Assembly (NCBI RefSeq): GCF_900099555.1
Contig: NZ_FMWM01000002.1
Span: forward strand, 372,001 to 436,000
Reading direction: 5' to 3'
Origin: Peptoniphilus raoultii
GTDB taxonomy: Bacteria > Bacillota > Clostridia > Tissierellales > Peptoniphilaceae
DNA: 64,000 nucleotides
Shown: piece by piece, positions 19,842 through 28,657 of the stretch
Numbering within the stretch: position 1 is the first letter of the stretch
Layout of the letters: the number at the start of each line of letters is the position of its first letter
Program-made: the position numbers and the translations under genes
Notes under the pieces: model-generated
What the model saw: only the letters and a program-made list of their open reading frames with translations
Told to the model about the DNA's origin: nothing
Database searches by the model: none

Positions 19842-20598
19842 AACAGGAAAAAATATTGATGAAGCAGTAAGTGAGGCTCTTAGTGAGTTAAATATTTCAA
19901 GAGATGAAGCAAAAATCGAAGTTCTTGAAGAAGGAACTAAAGGTTTTTTGGGCATAATAGGCAACAAAGAAGCCACAGTAAAAGTTACTAAAATTGAAGA
20001 TTCAACAGAAGATATTTTAAAGGAAATATTTAACGAAGATATTGAAAAAGAGGAGAGCCATGTTGAACCCACGGTTCACACAGAAATTGAAAATAAAGTT
20101 TCACCATCTAAAGAACTTTCTTTAGATGATGAAAATGAAAATATTATAAAAACTGCCAGAGAATTTATAGATAAGATTATAGATTCTCTTGGCTTGGAAG
20201 CTGAGATTGAAGCTATTCTTGAAGAAAATCTTTTAAAGATTAATGTTATGGGAGATGAAAATAAACTTGGAATTATTATTGGTAAAAGGGGAGCAACTCT
20301 TGATTCCATCCAATATATTTTAAATCTTATTGTTAACAAAAAAGCTTCAAGATATATTAAGGTTAGCCTTGACTCCAGCGGTTACAGAGAAAAAAGAAAA
20401 GAAACCTTAGAAGAATTGGCAAATAAAATGGCAGCTAAAGTTTTAAGGACTAACCATTCTATAAGACTTGAACCTATGAATGCTTACGAAAGAAAGATTA
20501 TTCATGAAAGTCTTCAAGATTATGAAGGAATTTTAACTCATTCGGAAGGCAAAGATCCTTTTAGAAAAGTTGTCATTCAAAAAGAAAGAAAGTATTAA
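19825..20598 (+). CDS. jag: RNA-binding protein Jag (KhpB)
   Basis: A 257-residue cytoplasmic RNA-binding protein. Residues 1-50 are the Jag-N domain (MKYVIKTGKNIDEAVSEAL to EEGTKGFLGIIG). An acidic linker follows, then a KH domain with GIIIGKRGATLDSIQYILNLIVN near 150-175 and a C-terminal R3H domain ending THSEGKDPFRKVVI. The KH and R3H domains bind single-stranded RNA; relatives pair with KhpA and affect cell elongation. AGCGGAGGAG precedes the ATG inside yidC. Confidence 0.93.
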   Translation: MKYVIKTGKNIDEAVSEALSELNISRDEAKIEVLEEGTKGFLGIIGNKEATVKVTKIEDSTEDILKEIFNEDIEKEESHVEPTVHTEIENKVSPSKELSLDDENENIIKTAREFIDKIIDSLGLEAEIEAILEENLLKINVMGDENKLGIIIGKRGATLDSIQYILNLIVNKKASRYIKVSLDSSGYREKRKETLEELANKMAAKVLRTNHSIRLEPMNAYERKIIHESLQDYEGILTHSEGKDPFRKVVIQKERKY

Positions 20599-20626
20599 GG
20601 GACTTGGACTTAAGTCCCTTTTTATT
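20597..20626 (+). terminator. Intrinsic terminator between jag and mnmE
   Basis: AAGGGACTT (20597-20605) pairs with AAGTCCCTT (20612-20620) around a 6-nt loop, followed by TTTATTT. It overlaps the jag stop codon and separates the rpmH operon from mnmE. Confidence 0.8.
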
Positions 20627-20638
20627 TGAAGGAGAATT

Positions 20639-22018
20639 ATGGGAACTTATGATACAATAGCTGCCATTTCTACTGCCATTGGCGAAGCTGGAATTTCCAT
20701 TGTGAGAATGAGCGGCGAAGAAGCCCTTAAAATTGCTGATGAAGTTTTTAGGGCAAAAAATAAAAAGACCTTAAAAGAAAGCAAAAATAGGAAATTTGTC
20801 TATGGTCATATTTATGAAGATGGACAAATTATTGACGAAGTTTTGGCAGTTAAAATGCTTGGACCTCACTCCTATAGTGGTGAGGATATTGTTGAAATTC
20901 ACTGCCATGGAGGAATTGTTGCCGTAAGAAGAATTTTAAAGGCTCTTTTAAAAAGAGGAGCAAGGCTTGCAGAAAGAGGCGAATTTACAAAAAGAGCTTT
21001 TCTAAATGGAAGAATTGATCTGACCCAAGCAGAAGCTGTGATAGATTTAATAAAATCAAAAACAGAATCAGCATTTGATATTTCTATGGACCAGTTAAAA
21101 GGCAGCATATCAAGAGAAATTAAAAAAATTGAAGATGAAGTAGTGGGCATGCAGGCTTTAATTGTAGCTAACATAGATTTTCCTGAAGATGAAATCAAAG
21201 ATGCAACTTATAAGGAATTAAAGACAAGATGTGATTCAATTATTGAAAAGATGAAATTTTTGTTAGAAAATTCACAAAAAGCAAAGTTATTAAGGGACGG
21301 AATAAATACAGTAATTTTAGGTAAGCCTAATGTAGGTAAGTCTTCTCTTTTAAATGGCATGCTAAAATATGATAGGGCCATAGTTACTGACATCCCTGGC
21401 ACCACTAGGGATATAATTGAAGATTATATTGATTTAGATGGTCTTTTATTAAAAATAACCGACACGGCAGGGATTCGTGAAACTAAAGATAAGGTGGAAA
21501 AAATTGGAGTTGAAATTGCCAAAGATAAGATTAAGGATGCAGATCTTGTAATCACTCTTTTTGACATTTCAAAGGATTTTAATGATGATGACTATAAAAT
21601 AATAAATTTAATCAAGAATAAAAAGTCTATTATCATAATGAATAAAGATGATTTGGAAGAAAAAGTTACAGATGAGGATATTAAAAAATTAATTGGAAAT
21701 AGAGATTTTCTAAAACTTTCAGTTATTGATCCTAAAAAGATAAAATTAATTGAGGACAAAATTAGAGAAATGTTTTTTGCAGGAGATATTGTCCAAAAGG
21801 ATCAAATTTATATTGATAATATAAGGCATATTAATGCCCTTACAAAGGCTCTAAGTTCTATGGAAGAAACTAAGAAAGACCTGGAAAATGAAATATTTTT
21901 GGATTTAATTGAAGTAAATCTCGAAGAAGTTATTAGTAAATTTTCAGAAATTACAGGCCTTATAACGACTGAAGAAGTTTTAGATAGAGTTTTCAGTGAA
22001 TTTTGTATTGGAAAGTAG
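20639..22018 (+). CDS. mnmE: tRNA modification GTPase MnmE
   Basis: A 459-residue GTPase that, with MnmG, installs aminomethyl groups at wobble uridine 34 of tRNAs. The N-terminal folate-binding domain has [25 protein letters not shown]. The G domain shows [12 protein letters not shown] (G1), TDIPGTTRD (G2), DTAGIRE (G3) and MNKDD (G4). It ends FCIGK, carrying the C-terminal cysteine motif (C-I/L-G-K) required for activity. mnmG begins five bases later. Confidence 0.97.
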   Translation: MGTYDTIAAISTAIGEAGISIVRMSGEEALKIADEVFRAKNKKTLKESKNRKFVYGHIYEDGQIIDEVLAVKMLGPHSYSGEDIVEIHCHGGIVAVRRILKALLKRGARLAERGEFTKRAFLNGRIDLTQAEAVIDLIKSKTESAFDISMDQLKGSISREIKKIEDEVVGMQALIVANIDFPEDEIKDATYKELKTRCDSIIEKMKFLLENSQKAKLLRDGINTVILGKPNVGKSSLLNGMLKYDRAIVTDIPGTTRDIIEDYIDLDGLLLKITDTAGIRETKDKVEKIGVEIAKDKIKDADLVITLFDISKDFNDDDYKIINLIKNKKSIIIMNKDDLEEKVTDEDIKKLIGNRDFLKLSVIDPKKIKLIEDKIREMFFAGDIVQKDQIYIDNIRHINALTKALSSMEETKKDLENEIFLDLIEVNLEEVISKFSEITGLITTEEVLDRVFSEFCIGK

Positions 22019-22023
22019 GTATT

Positions 22024-23931
22024 ATGGCAGAAGTAAAATATTTTGATGCCGGCAGTTATGATACAATTGTTGTCGGTGCAGGCCATGCAGGCAGTGAAGC
22101 TGCTCTTGCATCTGCAAGAATGGGAGCTAAGACTCTCTTATTATGTATAAATTTAAATTCAGTGGTATCTATGAGCTGTAATCCCAATGTTGGTGGGACA
22201 GGAAAGGGTCATTTAGTTAGGGAAATTGATGCTCTTGGTGGAGAAATGGCAAAAAATATAGACAAGACCTTTATCCAGTCAAGAATGCTTAATACTTCAA
22301 AAGGCCCTGCTGTCCACTCCCTTAGAGCTCAAGCGGATAAGAGAAAATACCACGAAGTAATGAAAAGAGTCCTTGAAAATGAAAAAAATTTAGACCTTAA
22401 AGAAGATGAAGCTATAAGAATTTTAAGAGATGGCAATAAAATCACCGGCGTTTTAACAAGAAATGGGGCTCGCTATGGCGCTAAAGCTGTTGTTTTATGT
22501 ACTGGAACCTATTTGAGGGGTAGGATTTATATGGGGGAAGTTAACTATTCTTCTGGCCCTACTGGTTTTGGACCGGCAAATCACCTTTCAAAATCTTTAG
22601 AGGAAGATTTTTCTATGAAACTTATGAGGTTAAAAACGGGGACACCAGCAAGAGTTTTAAGGTCATCAATTGACTTTTCAGGCATGGAAGAGCAAAAAGG
22701 CGACCCACAAGTTACGCCTTTTTCCTTTTTAAATTATGATAAGGATATGGACATAGATCAGGAGCTTTGCTATTTAACGTACACTACAGAAAAGTGTCAC
22801 GAAATTATTAGGAAAAATATTTCTAGGTCTGCCCTATCTCTTGGTGATATTACTGGAAAGGGTCCAAGATACTGCCCGTCAATTGAAGATAAGGTAACGA
22901 GGTTTGAAGACAAAGATTCTCATCAAGTTTTTATAGAACCTGAAGGCTTAACCACTGATGAAATGTATATACAAGGTGTTTCATCATCCCTTCCTGTGGA
23001 GGTTCAAAATAAATTTTATAGGGAAATTCTAGGCCTTGAAAATTGTAAAATTTTAAGACCAGCTTATGCCATAGAATATGATGCAATTGATGCTACTCTT
23101 TTAAAGAGGAGTTTAGAACATATGGATTTTGACGGATTATTTTTTGCAGGTCAAATAAATGGATCATCAGGTTATGAAGAAGCGGCATCTCAAGGTCTTG
23201 TTGCTGGAATTAATGCTGCCTTAAAAGTTCAAGGAAAAGACCCTTGTATTTTAGACAGATCTCAGGCCTATATTGGCGTTTTAATTGATGATTTAGTTAC
23301 AAAGGGAACAAAAGAACCTTATAGAATGATGACGGCAAGATGTGAATATAGATTAACTTTAAGACAGGATAATGCAGATTTAAGATTAACTGAAATTGGA
23401 CGCAAGCTTGGTCTTGTTGATGACGAAAGGTATGAAAAATATCTCTATAGGAAAGAAAATATTGAAAAAGAATTTGAAAGAATTAGATCGATAAAAATCA
23501 ATCCTACAGAAGAAGTAAATAAAAATTTAATGGATTTGGGTTCAACAGACCTAAAAAAGACAATTAGTTTGGCGGAACTTTTAAAAAGGCCGGAGCTAAC
23601 CTATAAAAAACTTGAAACCCTTGACCCTGAAAGGCCTGACTTAAGAAAAGATATAGTAGATAATGTTGAAATAGAAATAAAATATGAAGGCTATATTAAA
23701 AAGCAGGAAATTCAAATTAAACAGTTTAAAAAACTTGAAAATAAAAAACTTGATTTTAATTTAGACTATAAAAAAATTGAAGGTCTAAGGCTGGAGGCTA
23801 GAGAAAAACTTGCAAGAACAAGACCTGAATCCATTGGTCAGGCTATGAGAATTACTGGAGTTTCCCCCGCTGATATAAATGTTTTATTAATTCACCTTGA
23901 ACAGATGAGGAGACAAAATGAACTTAAGTGA
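22024..23931 (+). CDS. mnmG: tRNA modification enzyme MnmG (GidA)
   Basis: A 635-residue FAD-dependent partner of MnmE in wobble-uridine modification. The N-terminal dinucleotide-binding motif is [43 protein letters not shown] follows. Family cysteine-containing motifs appear, for example [12 protein letters not shown], as does [24 protein letters not shown]. The ATG at 22024 ([13 protein letters not shown]) is chosen over an in-frame ATG 21 bases upstream that lies inside mnmE. It overlaps rsmG by 14 bases. Confidence 0.96.
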   Translation: MAEVKYFDAGSYDTIVVGAGHAGSEAALASARMGAKTLLLCINLNSVVSMSCNPNVGGTGKGHLVREIDALGGEMAKNIDKTFIQSRMLNTSKGPAVHSLRAQADKRKYHEVMKRVLENEKNLDLKEDEAIRILRDGNKITGVLTRNGARYGAKAVVLCTGTYLRGRIYMGEVNYSSGPTGFGPANHLSKSLEEDFSMKLMRLKTGTPARVLRSSIDFSGMEEQKGDPQVTPFSFLNYDKDMDIDQELCYLTYTTEKCHEIIRKNISRSALSLGDITGKGPRYCPSIEDKVTRFEDKDSHQVFIEPEGLTTDEMYIQGVSSSLPVEVQNKFYREILGLENCKILRPAYAIEYDAIDATLLKRSLEHMDFDGLFFAGQINGSSGYEEAASQGLVAGINAALKVQGKDPCILDRSQAYIGVLIDDLVTKGTKEPYRMMTARCEYRLTLRQDNADLRLTEIGRKLGLVDDERYEKYLYRKENIEKEFERIRSIKINPTEEVNKNLMDLGSTDLKKTISLAELLKRPELTYKKLETLDPERPDLRKDIVDNVEIEIKYEGYIKKQEIQIKQFKKLENKKLDFNLDYKKIEGLRLEAREKLARTRPESIGQAMRITGVSPADINVLLIHLEQMRRQNELK

Positions 23932-24613
23932 TTATTTTAAAGCTTATAATCTTTCTGAAGAGTATATTTCAGATTTTGAAAAATTTAGAAAGTATCTTTT
24001 ACAATATAATAAAAAGACTAACATTACAAGGATTGAAGATGAAAATGAATTTAATGTAAAGCACTTTTTAGATTCTCTTTCACTTTTCAAAATTGGCTTA
24101 ATAAAAAATGATAGTAAAATTTTAGATCTTGGTACTGGAGGGGGATTTCCAGGAATCCCATTAAAACTATACAATAGAGATTTAGACATTACTCTGGTAG
24201 ATTCTTTAAATAAAAGGATAAAATTTTTGGAAAGTGTTATTGAAGAATTTGCATTAAAAAACATTAGACCTATCCATGGAAGGGCCGAGGAAATGGCAAG
24301 AGATGAAAATTTTAGAGAAAGTTTTGACATAGTAACATCAAGGGCAGTTGCAAGACTTTCGACCCTTTCAGAATACTGTCTTCCTTTCACAAAAGTAGGC
24401 GGATATTTTATTGCCATGAAAGGACCAGAAGCTGCGGAAGAATTAAAAGAAGGAAAAAGAGCTATTAATATTTTAGGAGGACAAGTGGAAGATTTAGTTG
24501 AAATAAAACTCCCCCTAGAAATAACTCACTATCTTTTAATAATTAAAAAAATAAATATGACAGATAAAAAATATCCAAGGGCTGGAGGGAAACCTAAAAA
24601 CAAGCCCTTATAA
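23918..24613 (+). CDS. rsmG: 16S rRNA (guanine-N7) methyltransferase RsmG
   Basis: A 231-residue SAM-dependent methyltransferase acting on G527 of 16S rRNA. The SAM motif is [19 protein letters not shown] near residue 68; [11 protein letters not shown] and [19 protein letters not shown] are also conserved. Loss of this gene in other bacteria gives low-level streptomycin resistance; it is intact here. AGGAGA precedes the ATG inside mnmG. The gene ends the mnmE-mnmG-rsmG unit before the palindromic terminator. Confidence 0.95.
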   Translation: MNLSDYFKAYNLSEEYISDFEKFRKYLLQYNKKTNITRIEDENEFNVKHFLDSLSLFKIGLIKNDSKILDLGTGGGFPGIPLKLYNRDLDITLVDSLNKRIKFLESVIEEFALKNIRPIHGRAEEMARDENFRESFDIVTSRAVARLSTLSEYCLPFTKVGGYFIAMKGPEAAEELKEGKRAINILGGQVEDLVEIKLPLEITHYLLIIKKINMTDKKYPRAGGKPKNKPL

Positions 24614-24628
24614 ATTAAAAAAATCAAT

Positions 24629-24650
24629 TGCTCCACGTGGAGCATTTTTT
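24629..24650 (+). terminator. Palindrome serving as terminator and possible parS site
   Basis: TGCTCCACGTGGAGCA (24629-24644) is a perfect 16-bp palindrome followed by TTTTTT, 15 bp after the rsmG stop, so it is a likely intrinsic terminator. It also matches the ParB target form TGTTCCACGTGGAACA except for two symmetric positions, keeping the CACGTG core, and lies about 240 bp before parA-parB. Both readings are possible at once; ParB binding is inferred. Confidence 0.6.
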
Positions 24651-24806
24651 ATTTGTAAGTGAATTAATTATTAAAAATATTTTGAGAAAAAATGGTATAG
24701 AAATAAATTGAACATTTAAACAAAATTTTTAAAATAATAAATTGATTATTTTAATTAACGTCAATAAAGAGGCTAGGATTTAAGATTTATTAAAATTTAT
24801 TTTTAC

Positions 24807-24827
24807 GCTCCACAAGGAGCATTTTTT
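24807..24827 (+). terminator. Second copy of the GCTCC hairpin before parA
   Basis: GCTCC-ACAA-GGAGC followed by ATTTTTTATT repeats the upstream element except for two loop bases. It lies 60-80 bp before the parA start. It could terminate residual read-through or a short RNA from 24651-24806, or be a decayed copy of the parS-like site. Confidence 0.5.
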
Positions 24828-24886
24828 ATTATATATTTAAAAATCTATAAAATTCTGTTATCATATAAATAGAAATGAGGTTTGAA

Positions 24887-25636
24887 ATGGCGAAAGTAAT
24901 TACTGTTTTTAATCAAAAAGGCGGCGTTGGCAAGACTACCACTGTTATTAATTTAAGTCACGGCCTAGCAAAACTAAAGAAAAGAGTATTAATTATTGAT
25001 ATGGATCCACAGGCCAACACCAGTTCAGGCCTTGATCTGAAAGATTATGATTATATGATTTATGACTTCTTAAATTCTAAGGAAAAAAAAGCGGTCTATA
25101 ATACTAAATATAAAAATCTTAGCCTTGTACCTTCAGGCAGCGATTTTGCTGGTGCTGAAATTGAATTTGCAAGAGATGAAAATTGGCAATATAAATTAGA
25201 GGAGGCCCTTGATGAAATTAAGGACTCCTATGACTATGTAATTATTGATTGTCCACCATCCCTTGGCATCTTGTCAATGATGTCATTAATAGCAACAGAT
25301 TCTATTATTGTTCCTGTTCAGTGCGAATATTACGCTTTAGAAGGAGTAAGCCAGCTTATGGACACCATAAATCTTGTTAGAGATAATTTTAATAAAAATT
25401 TAGAAATAGGCGGTGTTTTAATGTGCATGTATGACCCGAGAAATAATTTATCTCAGCAAGTGGCAGAGGAAGTAAAAAAATTTTTTAAGGGAAAAGTTTT
25501 TAAAACAATAATTCCGAGGAACGTTCGATTAGCAGAAGCCCCTTCATTTGGTGTCACAATTTTTGATTATGATTCATCTTCAAAGGGTGCGAAGGCATAT
25601 TTAAAATTAGCTAAGGAAGTTGTAGGTGTAAAATGA
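24887..25636 (+). CDS. parA: Chromosome-partitioning ATPase ParA (Soj)
   Basis: A 249-residue deviant Walker ATPase that works with ParB in origin segregation and DnaA control. The deviant Walker A is KGGVGKTTTVINLSHGLA, the A' motif is VLIIDMDPQANTSSG and Walker B is YDYVIIDCPPSLGILS. The ATG at 24887 (MAKVITVFNQKGG) follows GAGG; an ATG 12 bases earlier overlaps that site. parB overlaps its end by four bases. Confidence 0.95.
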   Translation: MAKVITVFNQKGGVGKTTTVINLSHGLAKLKKRVLIIDMDPQANTSSGLDLKDYDYMIYDFLNSKEKKAVYNTKYKNLSLVPSGSDFAGAEIEFARDENWQYKLEEALDEIKDSYDYVIIDCPPSLGILSMMSLIATDSIIVPVQCEYYALEGVSQLMDTINLVRDNFNKNLEIGGVLMCMYDPRNNLSQQVAEEVKKFFKGKVFKTIIPRNVRLAEAPSFGVTIFDYDSSSKGAKAYLKLAKEVVGVK

Positions 25637-26472
25637 CAAAAAAGAAAGCCTTGGGAAGAGGTCTGGGTAATTTTTTATCAAATAAAAGTGAAATTGATGA
25701 GATTATATATCCCGAAAAAAATATTTTTATGGAAATTAATCTTGAATTAATAATGACCAATGAAAATCAGCCTAGAAAATATTTTGATCAGGAGAGCTTA
25801 AAGGAGCTATCTGAATCCATTAAAAATTATGGAATAATTGAGCCGCTTATCTTAAAAAAAGATGGCGATAAATTTCTAGTAATTTCAGGAGAAAGAAGAT
25901 TTAGGGCTGCAAAACTTGCTGGTCTTGAAAGGGTTCCGGCAATTATTAAGGACATAGAATCTGAAGAGTCAGATAAAATTGCCTTAATAGAAAATATTCA
26001 AAGAGAAGATTTAAACGCTATTGAAGAGGCAAGGTCCTATAAATACTTAATTGAAGAATATAATTTAAGGCAGGAAGACCTTGCAAAGGAAGTAGGCAAA
26101 AGCCGTCAATATATTGGAAATACAATTAGACTTCTAAATTTAGATGAAAGGGTAATTGATTTAATTTTTAAAGGAGATCTTTCTCCATCTCATGGAAAGG
26201 CTCTTTTATCAATAAAGGATAAGGAAAAACAGTTTAGGGAAGCAAAAAAAATTGTAAAAAATTCTATATCAGTTGCAAAAACTGAAAAGTTAAGTAGTAA
26301 AAAAGATCAAGGTATTGATATCTTTACAGAAAACATTAAGGATGAACTCACAAGCTTTTTGGGAACAAAAGTTGTTTTTAAAGGAAGAGGCAAGGTCAAA
26401 AAACTAGAAATAGAATATTACAATGAAGATGATTTACAAAGGATTTGCGATTTAATTTTAGGGAGGATTTAG
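25633..26472 (+). CDS. parB: Chromosome-partitioning protein ParB (Spo0J)
   Basis: A 279-residue CTP-dependent DNA clamp that loads at parS near the origin. The CTP-binding motif is GERRFRAAKLAGLERVPAII, with IENIQREDLNAIEEA after it. The helix-turn-helix region is QEDLAKEVGKSRQYIGNTIRLLNLDERV. A C-terminal dimerisation segment is present. ATGA overlap with parA indicates coupling. Confidence 0.95.
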   Translation: MTKKKALGRGLGNFLSNKSEIDEIIYPEKNIFMEINLELIMTNENQPRKYFDQESLKELSESIKNYGIIEPLILKKDGDKFLVISGERRFRAAKLAGLERVPAIIKDIESEESDKIALIENIQREDLNAIEEARSYKYLIEEYNLRQEDLAKEVGKSRQYIGNTIRLLNLDERVIDLIFKGDLSPSHGKALLSIKDKEKQFREAKKIVKNSISVAKTEKLSSKKDQGIDIFTENIKDELTSFLGTKVVFKGRGKVKKLEIEYYNEDDLQRICDLILGRI

Positions 26473-27360
26473 ATGGCCAGATTCTATAATATGTACTTGG
26501 TGTCAGCATTTACAGATGGCCCCTTTAAGGGAAATTCAACAGGAGTTATAATTGACAAAGGTGATTTAAGCCCAAAAGAAAAACAAAACATTGCTAAAGA
26601 CATAAAACAGCCTGTTTCCGTATTTATAAAGAGGCTGGATACAGGTGTCTATAATACGGAATTTTATACACCTGAAAAGGAAATACAGCTTTGTGGTCAT
26701 GCAACAATGGCAACTTTTTATGCATTAGCAGAAAATGAGTACATTCTTCCTCAGGAAGAAGGCATACAAAAGATAACACAATATACTAAGGCTGGAAAAA
26801 TTAAAGTTGAGCTTGAATATAGGGACAATAAAATCAAGCATATATTTATGACTTTAAAGCTTAGAAATGAAGAAAAAATTAAGGATTTTTCAAAGATTTT
26901 AAATATATTGAATCTTAAAAAGGAAGATGTGGGACTTGAAATTTGCGATTGCTATCCAGAAAAAATTTCAACAGGCCTTGGGGACATTATAATCCCCGTT
27001 AAGAATGAGGAAATATTAAATAAAATTAAGCTAGATATAGATAGGGCTATAGAATTTTCTGAAAGAGAAAATATAATTTCCTTTAATGTCTTTACAACAA
27101 AAGATGGGGAAAATACAACTCAAAGAACCTTCTCTCCAATTATTGGTATGAATGAAGAAATGGGATCAGGAACTTCAACAGCAGCAACAATGTATTATCT
27201 TCACAATAATTTAAGGGAAAAACCTAATATTATCTATTCAAATCAAGGAAAATTTTTGGGAAGAATTTCTAAAATAATTGCTGGATATAATGAAGTTACA
27301 AATGATGTTAAAGTTGGGGGCAGGGCTTATAGCTTTATGAACGGAGTTTTGAAGATATAA
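26473..27360 (+). CDS. PhzF-family isomerase-like protein
   Basis: A 295-residue protein of the PhzF fold related to diaminopimelate epimerase. Two family landmarks are visible, one per half: EIQLCGHATMATFYAL near residue 68 and MGSGTSTAATMYYL near residue 230. The first 20 residues (VSAFTDGPFKGNSTGVII) also fit. PhzF itself isomerises a phenazine precursor, but most bacterial homologues have unknown substrates and no phenazine genes are seen here. It starts directly after the parB stop with GGAGG upstream, so it is cotranscribed with parAB. Confidence 0.82.
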   Translation: MARFYNMYLVSAFTDGPFKGNSTGVIIDKGDLSPKEKQNIAKDIKQPVSVFIKRLDTGVYNTEFYTPEKEIQLCGHATMATFYALAENEYILPQEEGIQKITQYTKAGKIKVELEYRDNKIKHIFMTLKLRNEEKIKDFSKILNILNLKKEDVGLEICDCYPEKISTGLGDIIIPVKNEEILNKIKLDIDRAIEFSERENIISFNVFTTKDGENTTQRTFSPIIGMNEEMGSGTSTAATMYYLHNNLREKPNIIYSNQGKFLGRISKIIAGYNEVTNDVKVGGRAYSFMNGVLKI

Positions 27361-27779
27361 TGAGGAGAAATTCAAAATCTAATAAATTATGGAGAATAGT
27401 TTTAATCCTTTTTTTTGCCTTACTTATAATTGTTGGAACAAGCATTATTTCATCGAGGAATAGCCTGGCAAAAATTAATTTAAGAGAAGTTGAGTATATT
27501 GAAATAATTGCCAGAAAAACAGATGTCATGAAGACAATAAAAAATTCTAAGGAAATAAAGGATATAGCTGGGTCCTTAAATAAATTAAGGGGCAAAAAAA
27601 CCAGCCCCGACTCATCAGTTGATGCGGTTAATTATGTAAATGTTTATTTGGTGACTGGAAAGAAAATTGAATTTGTGAAGGGCGGACAGACTATAAGGGT
27701 AAATAATACCTGGTATTATTTAAATAGGAGAAATTCTGAAATAATTGATAAAATAATTGATAAGTATAATGTATATTGA
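27360..27779 (+). CDS. Small membrane-anchored protein of unknown function
   Basis: A 139-residue protein with a basic N-terminus and one hydrophobic segment (about residues 11-30), so probably a signal-anchor with the rest outside the membrane. The exterior part resembles a small alpha/beta domain (EYIEIIARKTDVMKTIKNSKEI, later FVKGGQTIRVNNTWYYL). I do not recognise the family with confidence. Its ATG overlaps the PhzF stop (TAATG) and a terminator follows, making it the last gene of the parA operon. Confidence 0.7.
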   Translation: MRRNSKSNKLWRIVLILFFALLIIVGTSIISSRNSLAKINLREVEYIEIIARKTDVMKTIKNSKEIKDIAGSLNKLRGKKTSPDSSVDAVNYVNVYLVTGKKIEFVKGGQTIRVNNTWYYLNRRNSEIIDKIIDKYNVY

Positions 27780-27782
27780 AGA

Positions 27783-27825
27783 ATCCCCCAAATCCTAGTT
27801 ACATCAAAGGGTTTAGGGGATTTTT
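27783..27825 (+). terminator. Intrinsic terminator of the parA operon
   Basis: AATCCCCcAAATCC pairs with GGGTTTaGGGGATT around a loop of about 13 nt, followed by TTTAT, directly after the last stop codon of the operon. Confidence 0.8.
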
Positions 27826-27831
27826 ATACCA

Positions 27832-27859
27832 AAAAAAGTATTGCCTAAGATGGACAATA
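27832..27859 (-). terminator. Terminator of the leftward holin-like gene
   Basis: TATTGCCTAAGATGGACAATA can fold into a short stem. Read leftward it is followed by CTTTTTTTGG. It sits ten bases past the stop of the membrane-protein gene. Confidence 0.6.
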
Positions 27860-27868
27860 TTTTTTTTA

Positions 27869-28201
27869 TTACATAGGCCTTTTATCTGCAGGAATGAAAA
27901 TATCAACGATTCCTAAAATAACAGAACCAACAATTGCTCCTAATAAAGTTACTTGGAATCCCTTAATAAATTTTCCTGTTAAAAATAAAATTACAACAGA
28001 AGCTATAAAACCAACAGCTCCTCTTCCAAAAGGTGATGCGTCAATACCGGCAAATTTATTAATTGCCCAGTCTAAAATTCCGATTACAATTGCAGCCATA
28101 ATTGCAGTTCCAAAAGAAGATACAGTAAAGCCACCTGGTAGCCATGAAGCTATTAAAATAGCTAAAGCACTAACTAAAATTTTAATTATTAATTTAATCA
28201 T
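27869..28201 (-). CDS. Four-helix membrane protein, phage-holin-4 superfamily (YvlD-like)
   Basis: A 110-residue, almost wholly hydrophobic protein with four membrane helices (about residues 3-20, 28-48, 60-80 and 85-104). Short conserved pieces are ASWLPGGFTVSSFGTAI, GILDWAINKF and GIVDIFIP. It fits the YvlD-type members of the holin_4_2 family, which are chromosomal proteins and not phage holins. GGAGGG precedes the ATG. It is a single gene, divergent from the next one; function unknown. Confidence 0.78.
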   Translation of the reverse strand: MIKLIIKILVSALAILIASWLPGGFTVSSFGTAIMAAIVIGILDWAINKFAGIDASPFGRGAVGFIASVVILFLTGKFIKGFQVTLLGAIVGSVILGIVDIFIPADKRPM

Positions 28202-28282
28202 TTTTATCCCTCCAATTCTTATTTATCCAAAAAACTAGAATTTTAAACATTTTTTAGTATAATTAATAGATGGAGGGATTTT

Positions 28283-28597
28283 ATGACTTATTTTAAATTT
28301 GAAGTTTTTATACCTAAGGAAAATAGCAAGAAATTAATTGATGAATTAAATAAAAATTCACTTTTAATTGATGGTCCCTATGACTATGTTTTTGCAGCAA
28401 CTGAAGTTCTTGGCCATTTTAGGCCCCTTGAGGACTCTAATCCCTTTATTGGAGAAAAGATGAAAATAGAGGAAGTTAAGGAATTAAAGTTAGAATTTAG
28501 GATAAAAAGTGAAAATAAGGACAAGACCTTTAGAATTATAAAGGAAAATCATCCCTACGAAATACCCGTTATTAATATAATCCCTTTAGAAAATTAA
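28283..28597 (+). CDS. NIF3/CutA-like (YqfO-type) small protein
   Basis: A 104-residue ferredoxin-like domain protein starting YFKFEVFIPKENSKKLIDELN and ending NHPYEIPVINIIPLEN. This is the pattern of the PII/CutA-like domain inserted in NIF3-family proteins such as YqfO; the central YDYVFAATEVLGHFRPLEDSNPFIG also matches. The stand-alone form has no assigned role. GGAGGG precedes the ATG and TATAAT lies about 25 bp before the start. Confidence 0.78.
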   Translation: MTYFKFEVFIPKENSKKLIDELNKNSLLIDGPYDYVFAATEVLGHFRPLEDSNPFIGEKMKIEEVKELKLEFRIKSENKDKTFRIIKENHPYEIPVINIIPLEN

Positions 28598-28657
28598 GAA
28601 AGTTTTTAAGGAGTAATTATATTTTATAATTAGATAGGGAAATTAAAAGGAGATATT

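Noticed and set aside
24651-24806. Small RNA between the two GCTCC hairpins
   Set aside because: TTGAAC near 24709 with an AAAATAAT-like -10 is a weak promoter match and there is no further structure, so I do not call it.
27869-28201. Phage holin indicating a prophage
   Set aside because: The protein fits the chromosomal YvlD-like branch and no phage genes are nearby.
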